A DNA stretch of 64,000 bases, taken from Bacillota bacterium (GTDB lineage Bacteria > Bacillota > Clostridia > Lachnospirales > Lachnospiraceae). The stretch is taken from assembly GCA_023437715.1 (NCBI GenBank), contig JAEZFK010000032.1:1-64000 (forward strand), read 5' to 3'. Under the pieces are notes generated by a model. The model was not told the origin of the DNA. It saw only the letters and a list, made by a program, of their open reading frames with translations, and did no database searches. The position numbers were made by a program, and so were the translations under genes. Of this stretch, positions 50,576 through 58,380 are shown piece after piece. Within the stretch, counting starts at the first letter, position 1; each line of letters starts with the position of its first letter.

Positions 50576-52519
50576 ATGGGTTTAAAAGACGACGACGGTT
50601 CGCAGAAAAATCCGAAAAAGTCATTTATTTATTATTACGCGATCGTTATGATCCTGATGATCGTATTCAATTCCCTGACGGTTCCATGGATTGAATCCAA
50701 GGCCGTAAAAGAGGTTTCCTACAGCGAGTTTTTGGAAATGGTGGATCAGGGAAAGGTCCAGGCAGTGGCAAAGACAGAGACAGAGATTCAGTTTAAGTCC
50801 GATACGGGAAAAAAGGATCTGGAGGGAAAGCCGGTTTACGATGTCTATAAAACGGGACTTTGGCCCGACGATACCTTAACGGAGAGGCTGCTGGCCCATG
50901 ATGTGCAGTTTGAAAAGACCATTGTGGTGCAGATGTCTCCGATTCTCTCTTTCCTGATGACCTGGATCATTCCCATCCTGATTTTTATTTTCCTGGGAAA
51001 TTTCCTGTCCGGGCAGGTCCAGAAGCGGATGGGCGGCGGAAACGCCATGACCTTTGGAAAGTCCAATGCAAAGATTTATGCTGAATCAGAGACAGGCAAA
51101 ACCTTCCGGGATGTGGCCGGGCAGGAGGAGGCCAAGGAGGCCTTAAAGGAAATCGTGGATTTTCTTCACAATCCCCAGAAATACGCGGATATCGGAGCTT
51201 CCCTGCCAAAGGGCGCACTTTTGGTAGGCCCTCCCGGAACAGGAAAGACCCTTCTTGCCAGAGCAGTGGCCGGAGAGGCCCATGTGCCTTTCTTCTCCAT
51301 ATCCGGTTCGGAATTTGTGGAAATGTTTGTGGGCATGGGCGCTGCAAAGGTCAGAGACCTATTCAAACAGGCCAATGACAAAGCACCCTGTATTGTATTT
51401 ATCGATGAGATCGATACAATAGGAAAAAAACGTGACGGAGGAGGTTTCTCCGGAAACGATGAACGGGAACAGACCTTAAACCAGCTTTTAGCGGAAATGG
51501 ACGGATTCGACGGCAAGAAGGGCGTGGTCATTCTGGCCGCCACCAACCGCCCTGATTCCCTGGATAAGGCCCTTTTGAGGCCGGGCCGTTTTGACCGGCG
51601 GATTCCGGTGGAGCTTCCCGATTTAAATGGAAGGGAAGCCATTTTAAAGGTTCACGGCAAAAATGTGAAGCTGTCCGATGATGTGGATTTCCACGGAATC
51701 GGCCTGGCTACGGCAGGGGCCAGCGGTGCGGAGCTTGCCAATATCATTAACGAGGCAGCCCTGCGGGCAGTCCGCATGGGCAGAAAGACCGTAACACAGA
51801 GAGATTTAGAGGAAAGCGTGGAGGTGGTCATTGCCGGCTACCAGAAAAAGGACGCTTCCGTCAATGTGGAAGAGCGGAAGATCATCGCTTACCACGAGGT
51901 GGGCCATGCCCTGGTTGCGGCCTCCCAGAATCACTCGGCTCCGGTCCATAAGATCACCATTATTCCCAGAACCTCCGGGGCCTTAGGCTATACCATGCAG
52001 GTGGATGAGGAAGAACGCCATCTTCTGACCAAGGAGGCGGCCTTAAGCAAGATCGCCACCTTCACCGGAGGAAGAGCGGCGGAGGAGCTGATCTTTCAGA
52101 CAGTTACCAGCGGGGCCTCCAATGATATTGAACAGGCCACCAGAATTGCCAGAGCCATGGTGACCCGCTACGGCATGAGTGAAGAATTTGACATGGTGGC
52201 CCTGGAAACGGTGACCAACCAGTACTTAGGTGGAGATACCTCTCTTGCCTGCTCCCAGGATACGGCAAAGCAGATCGACGACGCCGTCATCCGTATCGTC
52301 AGAGGACAGCACCAGAAAGCCCTTCAGATCCTTAAGGATCATGAGGGAAAGCTTCATGAGATCGCAGAATACCTTCTGGAACGGGAAACCATTACAGGAG
52401 AGGAGTTTATGGAAATCTTCAACAGAGAAGACGGTCCAGCCACTCCCCCGAAAACAGAAAATGAAACAGACGCTTTGTCACCGGATTCCCAAGAAGAAGA
52501 CAGAGAACCAGTGATATAA
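50576..52519 (+). CDS. ftsH: ATP-dependent zinc metalloprotease FtsH
   Basis: 647 residues with AAAGGAGGAG before the ATG. Two N-terminal membrane helices (about 16-38 and 123-145) flank an extracytoplasmic domain. AAA module: Walker A GPPGTGKT (about 218-225), Walker B IVFIDEIDTIGKKR, SRH ATNRPDSLDKALLRPGRFDR. The protease site is HEVGHA (about 440) with a downstream acidic zinc ligand region. The C-terminal tail is acidic. It degrades misassembled and regulatory membrane proteins. Its last 101 bp are overlapped on the other strand by the acyltransferase gene. Confidence 0.95.
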   Translation: MGLKDDDGSQKNPKKSFIYYYAIVMILMIVFNSLTVPWIESKAVKEVSYSEFLEMVDQGKVQAVAKTETEIQFKSDTGKKDLEGKPVYDVYKTGLWPDDTLTERLLAHDVQFEKTIVVQMSPILSFLMTWIIPILIFIFLGNFLSGQVQKRMGGGNAMTFGKSNAKIYAESETGKTFRDVAGQEEAKEALKEIVDFLHNPQKYADIGASLPKGALLVGPPGTGKTLLARAVAGEAHVPFFSISGSEFVEMFVGMGAAKVRDLFKQANDKAPCIVFIDEIDTIGKKRDGGGFSGNDEREQTLNQLLAEMDGFDGKKGVVILAATNRPDSLDKALLRPGRFDRRIPVELPDLNGREAILKVHGKNVKLSDDVDFHGIGLATAGASGAELANIINEAALRAVRMGRKTVTQRDLEESVEVVIAGYQKKDASVNVEERKIIAYHEVGHALVAASQNHSAPVHKITIIPRTSGALGYTMQVDEEERHLLTKEAALSKIATFTGGRAAEELIFQTVTSGASNDIEQATRIARAMVTRYGMSEEFDMVALETVTNQYLGGDTSLACSQDTAKQIDDAVIRIVRGQHQKALQILKDHEGKLHEIAEYLLERETITGEEFMEIFNREDGPATPPKTENETDALSPDSQEEDREPVI

Positions 52520-53453
52520 ACAACAGGAGCAGCAGGCTTTCGGGCCGGCTGTCCCAAGAGAGGCCGTCTGCCTTTGCCGCTTTGATAAAAAAGCCGTGCA
52601 AAAGGTAGACGGCCATTGTATTTTCTCCCAAAAGGGACAGGAAAGGCAGCCTCCGGTCCGGCAGGAAGAAGAGAAGACTTAAGGTCCAGGCTCCGGCATT
52701 TAAAAGCAGGAGACCGCGTATCCACAGGGTGTAGTTTCCCCTTTGGTAGGAAAGAGCGTGGTACAGCCAGCCGGGCTCCATGGCTGAACGGTTGAGCCAG
52801 AGAAGAACCAGGCCGGAAGCGGCTGCGGGAACAGCCAGAAGCACAAGTCGGGGAAGTATTCCTGATTCCCTATTATGGAATAGTTCCCCGCTGGGGAGCA
52901 GTTTTCCCCTGCGGATTGGTTCTCCATTGCAGAACAGTTTCCCATTGCGGTATAAGTACCCTGCCAGAAAGAAAGGAAACAGGACAAAGGTCCTGGAAAG
53001 GCTGAACCGGTAGCCGATCCAGGGAACAAAGCCGATGAAAAGGGCCAGGGCTATGGATACCCCAAGGAGCCAAAGCCCCAGGTGAAGATACCGGCTTATG
53101 AGAGGCAGGAGCAGGAGCCAGAAAGCTATGGACATTAAATACCACAGAAGCCAGTAGGGCCGTGTAAATGGCTGGGAAAAGGTTTCCTTAAGAAAGCCCC
53201 TGTCAAATGCCACATAAAGAATCTGAAAGCAGAGATAGGGATAGAGGACTCCCTGAACCAGCCGTTTTGGATTCCACTTCGCAAAATAGCCGGAGCAGAA
53301 AGCAAAGGCCGGCATGTGAAAGGAGTAGATTGCCAGATAAAGAAAGCTCTCAGCTCCTCCCGGACAGAGCTCCAGCAGATGGCCCAATACCACAAGAAAA
53401 ATCAACGCCCCTTTTTCATTGTCCATTTTATAATTCCTTTTTTTCTCTTCCAT
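52419..53453 (-). CDS. Acyltransferase family 3 membrane protein
   Basis: 344 residues, about ten membrane segments. The start KKRNYKMDNEKGALIFLVVL GHLLE-type N-terminus (catalytic-type His in VLGH) and IYSFHMPAFAFCSGYFAKW are typical of acyltransferase-3/OatA-like proteins that acylate surface glycans. A hydrophilic insertion at about 167-200 consists of repeated short units (RNGKLFCNGEPIRRGKLLPS). The 3' end runs 101 bp into the ftsH coding region on the opposite strand, and the last residues are therefore constrained by ftsH. Confidence 0.75.
   Translation of the reverse strand: MEEKKRNYKMDNEKGALIFLVVLGHLLELCPGGAESFLYLAIYSFHMPAFAFCSGYFAKWNPKRLVQGVLYPYLCFQILYVAFDRGFLKETFSQPFTRPYWLLWYLMSIAFWLLLLPLISRYLHLGLWLLGVSIALALFIGFVPWIGYRFSLSRTFVLFPFFLAGYLYRNGKLFCNGEPIRRGKLLPSGELFHNRESGILPRLVLLAVPAAASGLVLLWLNRSAMEPGWLYHALSYQRGNYTLWIRGLLLLNAGAWTLSLLFFLPDRRLPFLSLLGENTMAVYLLHGFFIKAAKADGLSWDSRPESLLLLLFISLVLCLLLGNPVTKRLFHFLFSGEWLDRLLC
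52865..52960. repeat. Degenerate tandem repeat inside the acyltransferase gene
   Basis: Units of about 27-30 bp containing CCATTGC(A/G)GAACAGTTT-like and TTCCC(C)TGCGG-like segments recur three to four times and encode a hydrophilic loop insertion. Confidence 0.5.
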
Positions 53454-53467
53454 TGTCGACCTGATCC

Positions 53468-54415
53468 TTATGTTTTCTTTAATATTTCCGCATACATCCA
53501 GCCGTTGTATTTAAAGACAGACTGATCCTTTAAAATAGACATCTGCCTGCGCCAGCCCCGGGGAGACTGGCCCATAAGGTCCAGGAAATGGCGGTTGAAG
53601 CTGGATATGGAGTGAAACCCTACCCGTTCGGAGATGCTTAAGACCGATTCCTCTGTCATCCGCAGTAAGTCCGCGGCTTTCCGGATCCGGGTGGCGTTTA
53701 GATGTTCCAGGGGCCGGGACCCCATGATGGAGGAAAACAGCCGGCGGAAATGGGTAGGGCTTAAGCCGCATAAAAGCGCCAGATTTTCCATGGGGAAGTC
53801 CTCCATATAGTGATACCGGATAAAATCCAGAGCCGGTGCGATGACCAGGGCGTTTTCCGGCTGGCTGTCCTTAAGCCTGTGGCTGTCTGCGTCGATCCGC
53901 AGGAGATTGGATGCCAGAGCCAGAAAAAGTCCCCGGACTCCAAGCTCGTACCCTGCCTCCTTTTTCTTCATTTCTTCAATGAGCTCCGTTACCAGGGAAT
54001 GAATGACCGGATAATCCTTTTTCCCCATAATCAGGCTCAAATGATGCTGGGACAGGGAAAGCAGATCCACCTGGTGAAGGTCCGCCCCGGAGAAAAACGG
54101 ATGGAGAAGCTCTCCCACGTCCACGAAGAGATAAGACCATTTGCTGGCGGTTCCCGGTGAGCTGTAGGTGGTGTGGGGGATGTCGCAGGAAACCACGGTC
54201 ACATCCCCGGCCTGAAAGGGGTGGGAGGTATCCTCGAATTTCATGGTCCCGCTGTCCGTCTCGCAGAGGCCGATTTCCAGACAGTTGTGGATGTGGAGGC
54301 GCCCGGAAGGCACGTCGGAGATGCGCCAGTGCTCCCCTGTCAGGAGCAGGACGGGAAAATGGGCCGGCAGGTCATAATTCCTGAATTCAATGACGGTCTT
54401 TTTCTTTCTGGACAT
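53468..54415 (-). CDS. AraC-family regulator with N-terminal cupin
   Basis: 315 residues. N-terminal sensor: GRLHIHNCLEIGLCETDSGT and FQAGDVTVVSCDIPHTTYSS (cupin). C-terminal AraC HTHs: FPMENLALLCGLSPTHFRRL and SVLSISERVGFHSISSFNRH, then GQSPRGWRRQMS. Divergent from the sugar ABC operon, with an inverted pair of 10-bp elements between them, so it is its likely activator in response to the imported sugar. Confidence 0.85.
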   Translation of the reverse strand: MSRKKKTVIEFRNYDLPAHFPVLLLTGEHWRISDVPSGRLHIHNCLEIGLCETDSGTMKFEDTSHPFQAGDVTVVSCDIPHTTYSSPGTASKWSYLFVDVGELLHPFFSGADLHQVDLLSLSQHHLSLIMGKKDYPVIHSLVTELIEEMKKKEAGYELGVRGLFLALASNLLRIDADSHRLKDSQPENALVIAPALDFIRYHYMEDFPMENLALLCGLSPTHFRRLFSSIMGSRPLEHLNATRIRKAADLLRMTEESVLSISERVGFHSISSFNRHFLDLMGQSPRGWRRQMSILKDQSVFKYNGWMYAEILKKT

Positions 54416-54449
54416 TTCTTTCTTTTCCTCCCGCTTTTTTTCTGATTTT

Positions 54450-54479
54450 ATTATACATGATGTCTAAGCTCTGTTTCAA
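54450..54479 (-). promoter_or_regulatory. Promoter of the AraC gene
   Basis: TTGAAA (complement of 54474-54479), 18 nt, TATAAT (complement of 54450-54455). The element GTTTCAACCA (54473-54482) overlaps the -35. Confidence 0.7.
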
Positions 54480-54591
54480 CCAGAAAAATGTCAAAAAAGG
54501 CTTTTTAAATAGAAGAGACTATATAAAACACCTGAAAATAAGGAAAAAAGCCTTGTGTAAAATGAATTATGCGAAAATAAATGGTTGAAAC
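54473..54591. promoter_or_regulatory. Inverted GTTTCAACCA pair in the AraC/ABC divergent region
   Basis: GTTTCAACCA at 54473-54482 and its exact inverse TGGTTGAAAC at 54582-54591 are 109 bp apart centre to centre. The second lies about 25 bp upstream of the operon's -35. This is the geometry of AraC half-sites that loop DNA. Confidence 0.5.
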
Positions 54592-54616
54592 TGCACGGTT
54601 TTAAAAAGGTTTTGAA

Positions 54617-54645
54617 TGGAAAGGGTAAAATTATTTTTGTATAAT
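54617..54645 (+). promoter_or_regulatory. Promoter of the sugar ABC operon
   Basis: TGGAAA (weak -35), 17 nt, perfect TATAAT (54640-54645); a weak -35 is expected for an activator-dependent promoter. Confidence 0.6.
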
Positions 54646-54676
54646 AATTCCATAAATGAAGCCCACGGAGGGAGGA

Positions 54677-55639
54677 ATGAATGTGAAAAGTAACAAAAAT
54701 CAGGTGTCCCCGGCCGCAGCGAGCCCGGGGAAAAGGCACGGGGTTCTGTGGTATTTAAGACGTGACTGGCAGTTATACGTACTCATGGCTCTTCCCATGC
54801 TTTTTATTCTGATATTTAAGTTCCTGCCCTATACAGGGCTGTCCATTGCATTTAAGGATTATAAGGTGGCAAAGGGATATTCGGGAAGCCCCTGGGTGGG
54901 CTTCGACGTATTTGAGAAGGTGTTCAGAAAAAGGGATTTCGGCCAGGCTCTGGGTAATACCCTGCTGTTAAATGTCCTGGATCTGATTTTCAGCTTTCCC
55001 ATGCCAATCATACTTGCCCTTATGCTCAATGAGATCAGGAACCGGTATTTTAAAAGCGCGATTCAGACACTGTTATATCTGCCCCACTTTTTATCCTGGG
55101 TTATTATCGGAGGAATCGGCTATTCCATGTTTTCCATAAGCAGCGGAGTGGTCAATGTCCTGATCCAGAATGCGGGCCACAGCCCCATACCCTTTCTCCA
55201 GGACAATACATGGTGGCTGGTCAGCTATGTGATGATCGGCGTATGGCAGTCCATGGGCTGGGGAACCATCATTTATCTGGCGGCCATTACGGGAGTAAAT
55301 TCTGAGCTTTACGAGGCAGCAAGGGTGGACGGGGCCGGAAGATGGAAGCAATGCCTCCATGTGACCCTGCCCTGTATCCGCAGTACCATAGTGACCCTTT
55401 TGATTATGAATCTGGGCAAGCTTATGGGCGGCTCCTTTGAACGGATTTACGCCCTGGCAAATGCCAAAGCGACCGGGTACACCACTACCATTCCGGTGCT
55501 GGTTTACCGATGGGGTATTGAAAGCGGAAAATTCAGCGAGGCCACGGCCCTGGGGCTGTTTCAGTCCGTGATCGGGCTTCTGCTGGTACTGGCAGCCGAT
55601 TATGCAGCCAAGCGTCTCGGCGAAGACGGCTTGATTTAA
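54677..55639 (+). CDS. Carbohydrate ABC transporter permease (LplB family)
   Basis: 320 residues from the ATG at 54677; GGAGGGAGG lies close upstream and the GTG at 54683 has better spacing, so the first two residues are uncertain. Six membrane segments; the LplB/CUT1 start DWQLYVLMALPMLFILIFKF, a GLSIAFKDYKVAKG loop and the EAA motif EAARVDGAGRWKQCLHVTLP. It forms the channel with the next gene. Confidence 0.9.
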   Translation: MNVKSNKNQVSPAAASPGKRHGVLWYLRRDWQLYVLMALPMLFILIFKFLPYTGLSIAFKDYKVAKGYSGSPWVGFDVFEKVFRKRDFGQALGNTLLLNVLDLIFSFPMPIILALMLNEIRNRYFKSAIQTLLYLPHFLSWVIIGGIGYSMFSISSGVVNVLIQNAGHSPIPFLQDNTWWLVSYVMIGVWQSMGWGTIIYLAAITGVNSELYEAARVDGAGRWKQCLHVTLPCIRSTIVTLLIMNLGKLMGGSFERIYALANAKATGYTTTIPVLVYRWGIESGKFSEATALGLFQSVIGLLLVLAADYAAKRLGEDGLI

Positions 55640-55652
55640 GGAGGAAATGACC

Positions 55653-56567
55653 ATGAACAGGAATTCATACAAACACCATAGGGCATGGACCCGGGCCAGA
55701 ATAAAGAAGGTCGCGGTAGACGCTTTCTTCTACCTGTCACTTCTTCTCATTTCCCTTACCTGCCTGCTTCCCTTTATCCATATTTTTGCAAAATCCATCA
55801 GTAAGGAAGCCTACGTCATTGCCAATAAGATATTTCTGATTCCAAAGGATATTAATTTTGCAGCCTATCAGAAGGTATTTCAGGATGCGTCCATTGTAAG
55901 ATCCTTATACGTGTCCGTCATCGTGACTGTTGCATTTACGGCAATCGGAATGTTTCTGACCATCAGCGCGGCCTATGCCTTAAGCAGGACCCAGTTAAAG
56001 GGACGGAAGCTGATGACTTTCCTGATCATGTTTACCATGTACTTTACGGCCGGCACCATTCCCGATTACCTGCTGATGAACGATCTGCACATGCTGGATA
56101 CCTGGTGGTGCATGATTCTGCCCTTATCCTTTGCGGCCTATAATTTCCTGATTATGAAGAATAATTTTAAGGCTTCCATTCCTGACAGCCTGATCGAATC
56201 GGCCCTTATAGACGGAGCCAGCCATTTTAAGATCCTGTCAAACATCGTGGTGCCTCTTTCCAAGCCCATCATCGCTACCATATCCCTGTTCTATGCGGTG
56301 GGGCGATGGAATGCCTACTCGGATGCCCTGTTTTACATCAAGCAGAGGGTGGACTTACGCCCTATGCAGCTAAAGCTCTACTACCTGGTGGTGGCCGCCA
56401 GCGAATCCTTTAAGGCGGAGGGAGCTGTTGCTACGGGACAGATCACCAGCCCGGAGGTCTTGAAGGCTTCCTGCATCATCTTTGCAACATTGCCTATTGT
56501 CTGTATCTATCCCTTCGTACAGAGGTATTTTGTCCAGGGAACCATGATAGGTGCGGTAAAAGGCTGA
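55653..56567 (+). CDS. Carbohydrate ABC transporter permease (YtcP/CUT1)
   Basis: 304 residues; the ATG at 55653 has AGGAGG 8 nt upstream, whereas an ATG at 55647 is only 2 nt away. Six membrane segments; ISAAYALSRTQLKGRKLMTF and ESALIDGASHFKILSNIVVP (EAA loop) are typical of the second permease of LplA-LplB-YtcP systems. The ATPase (MsmK type) is normally encoded elsewhere, as appears to be the case here. Confidence 0.9.
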   Translation: MNRNSYKHHRAWTRARIKKVAVDAFFYLSLLLISLTCLLPFIHIFAKSISKEAYVIANKIFLIPKDINFAAYQKVFQDASIVRSLYVSVIVTVAFTAIGMFLTISAAYALSRTQLKGRKLMTFLIMFTMYFTAGTIPDYLLMNDLHMLDTWWCMILPLSFAAYNFLIMKNNFKASIPDSLIESALIDGASHFKILSNIVVPLSKPIIATISLFYAVGRWNAYSDALFYIKQRVDLRPMQLKLYYLVVAASESFKAEGAVATGQITSPEVLKASCIIFATLPIVCIYPFVQRYFVQGTMIGAVKG

Positions 56568-56613
56568 GGCTCATAGCAAAAGTCATAAAATTTATGTAAA
56601 AGGAGGAACATTC

Positions 56614-58302
56614 ATGGAAAAAGTGAAAACATGGAGAAAAGCGGCTGCTTTAGGTCTGGCCGCGGCAATGGCAGCCGGTATGGTAGCCGGGTGCGGTCAA
56701 AAGCAGGAGGCTGCTTCCGGACAGAAGACGGAGGAAACAAAGGCGGAGGAAACCAAAGCAGCCGAAACAAAGGCGGAGGAAACAAAGGCGGAAAGCGGCA
56801 AAAGCTATACCGATTATTCCAAAGGCTTTCCGGAGAAGGTGACCATAAAAATTCCCGTATATGACAGAGGCTTTGAAGGCTGGGATCCGGCCAATAATTA
56901 CTATACCCAGTGGATCCAGAAGGAATTCGGCGATAAATACAACGTCAACGTCCAGTATGTGGCCATCAACCGCCAGAATGAGGTTGCAGACTATATGCAG
57001 ATGATCGCCGCAGGCAATGCGCCGGATATCATTTTCCACTACGACATGCCCCAGGCGGTGAATTATAATGCCGAAGGAGCCATGCAGGAGCTGGATCTGG
57101 ATGAAATCAAATACTATGCTCCCGATTATTACAAAATGGCAGAAAACCTGATCAATACCTATGGAAAGCTGGACGGCAAGAACACGTTCTTCTTTGCCAA
57201 GCGCAATACCATTTATTACAACTGGGTGACCTTGATCCGCCAGGACTGGCTGGATAAGGTAGGCGTAAAATCTCCCTCCACCCGGGAGGAGCTTGACGCG
57301 GCAGCCACGGCATGGAAAAGTGCGGGACTTGGAAAGCTGGGTGCTCAGATCATCAACAAGAGCTATACCTATGAATATCCCTTTATCGGTGCAAACCCGG
57401 ATAAGGAAGATTTAAACAAGTATCTGGATTTAAATGTAGCGCCTCTTACCTGGGACGCCTCCAAGGCTTATTTAAAAACCTTAAATAAGGAATACAACGA
57501 CGGCATCCTGGATCCTGAATTTTATTTAAATGCCGATGACGCCGCATGGAAAGCTGATTTTGTGGCCGGCAATGTGGGAACCTATTCTTTCTACATTTCT
57601 GCCAATACGGATGTGATCAGCAGCCTGCTGGCAAATGATCCGGGCGCAAAGGTTTCCGTAATGGATCCCTCAGCCCTGGCTCCTGCGGACAGCCATCCCT
57701 ACTATTACGAGTATCCGCCTTACGGCATGATCATGGGAATCAATTCCAAAACAAGCGATGAGCAGAGAGCCGCTGTCTGGATGTTCCTAAACTGGATGTC
57801 TCAGCCGGATAACTTATTCTATCTGCAAAACGGCGAGGAAGGCAAAAACTATACCCTGGATTCCGAAGGCCTTCCCGTACCTGTGGCCGGCTTCAGCGGA
57901 GAAACAAAGCTTTCCAATAACAACAACAAGGACTACTACTGTCTGATTGCAGAGGGAGCAGACTACGGGGATGAGGCATTGAACTTAACGGCAAATGTCA
58001 GACTCCTGGCTCCCGCCGGATATGAGGATTTAGTGAAACAGGCCTATGATTTCGCCACGGCTCAGGAGCAGTACGGGCTTGTAAGCCCCATCTTTACCAA
58101 GAGCGTGGAATCTACCGGCGAGTATGCGTCAGATTTAACCGCCATGTGGCAGGAGTTTTATGTTGACATGGTAACCTGCAAGCCGGAAGAACTGGATGCA
58201 AAGTATGAGGAATACTGCAAGGAATATCTGGACGGAGGATATCAGGAAATTCTTGATGAGAAGCAGGCGCTGATTGACGAAGGAAGCTACGTTGCCAATT
58301 AA
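56614..58302 (+). CDS. Extracellular solute-binding lipoprotein (LplA-like, family 1)
   Basis: 562 residues. Signal peptide with lipobox MVAGCGQ (Cys27), then a KAEETKAAETK-type linker (about 34-64) and a large SBP_bac_1 domain (NAPDIIFHYDMPQAVNY, WVTLIRQDWLDKVG, YPPYGMIMGINSKTSDEQRA, VWMFLNWMSQPDN). Size and motifs match LplA-type binding proteins for larger glycans. A GC-rich hairpin follows the stop and probably raises its expression relative to downstream genes. Confidence 0.9.
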   Translation: MEKVKTWRKAAALGLAAAMAAGMVAGCGQKQEAASGQKTEETKAEETKAAETKAEETKAESGKSYTDYSKGFPEKVTIKIPVYDRGFEGWDPANNYYTQWIQKEFGDKYNVNVQYVAINRQNEVADYMQMIAAGNAPDIIFHYDMPQAVNYNAEGAMQELDLDEIKYYAPDYYKMAENLINTYGKLDGKNTFFFAKRNTIYYNWVTLIRQDWLDKVGVKSPSTREELDAAATAWKSAGLGKLGAQIINKSYTYEYPFIGANPDKEDLNKYLDLNVAPLTWDASKAYLKTLNKEYNDGILDPEFYLNADDAAWKADFVAGNVGTYSFYISANTDVISSLLANDPGAKVSVMDPSALAPADSHPYYYEYPPYGMIMGINSKTSDEQRAAVWMFLNWMSQPDNLFYLQNGEEGKNYTLDSEGLPVPVAGFSGETKLSNNNNKDYYCLIAEGADYGDEALNLTANVRLLAPAGYEDLVKQAYDFATAQEQYGLVSPIFTKSVESTGEYASDLTAMWQEFYVDMVTCKPEELDAKYEEYCKEYLDGGYQEILDEKQALIDEGSYVAN

Positions 58303-58328
58303 TACGCAGTAAATTCAAAAAAGAAATG

Positions 58329-58358
58329 GAGGGCTGCTGCAGCTTCGCAGCGGCCCTC
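58329..58358 (+). terminator. Intercistronic hairpin after the binding protein
   Basis: GAGGGC-GCTGC pairs with GCAGC-GCCCTC around AGCTTC; only ATTTGA follows, so it is more likely an mRNA-stabilising or partial attenuator element. Confidence 0.65.
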
Positions 58359-58380
58359 ATTTGATGAAAGAGGTTGTATC

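Noticed and set aside
54493..54555. AAGGCTTTTT/AAAAAAGCCTT inverted repeat as a terminator
   Set aside because: Arms are separated by about 40 nt in an AT-rich divergent promoter region with no upstream gene to terminate.
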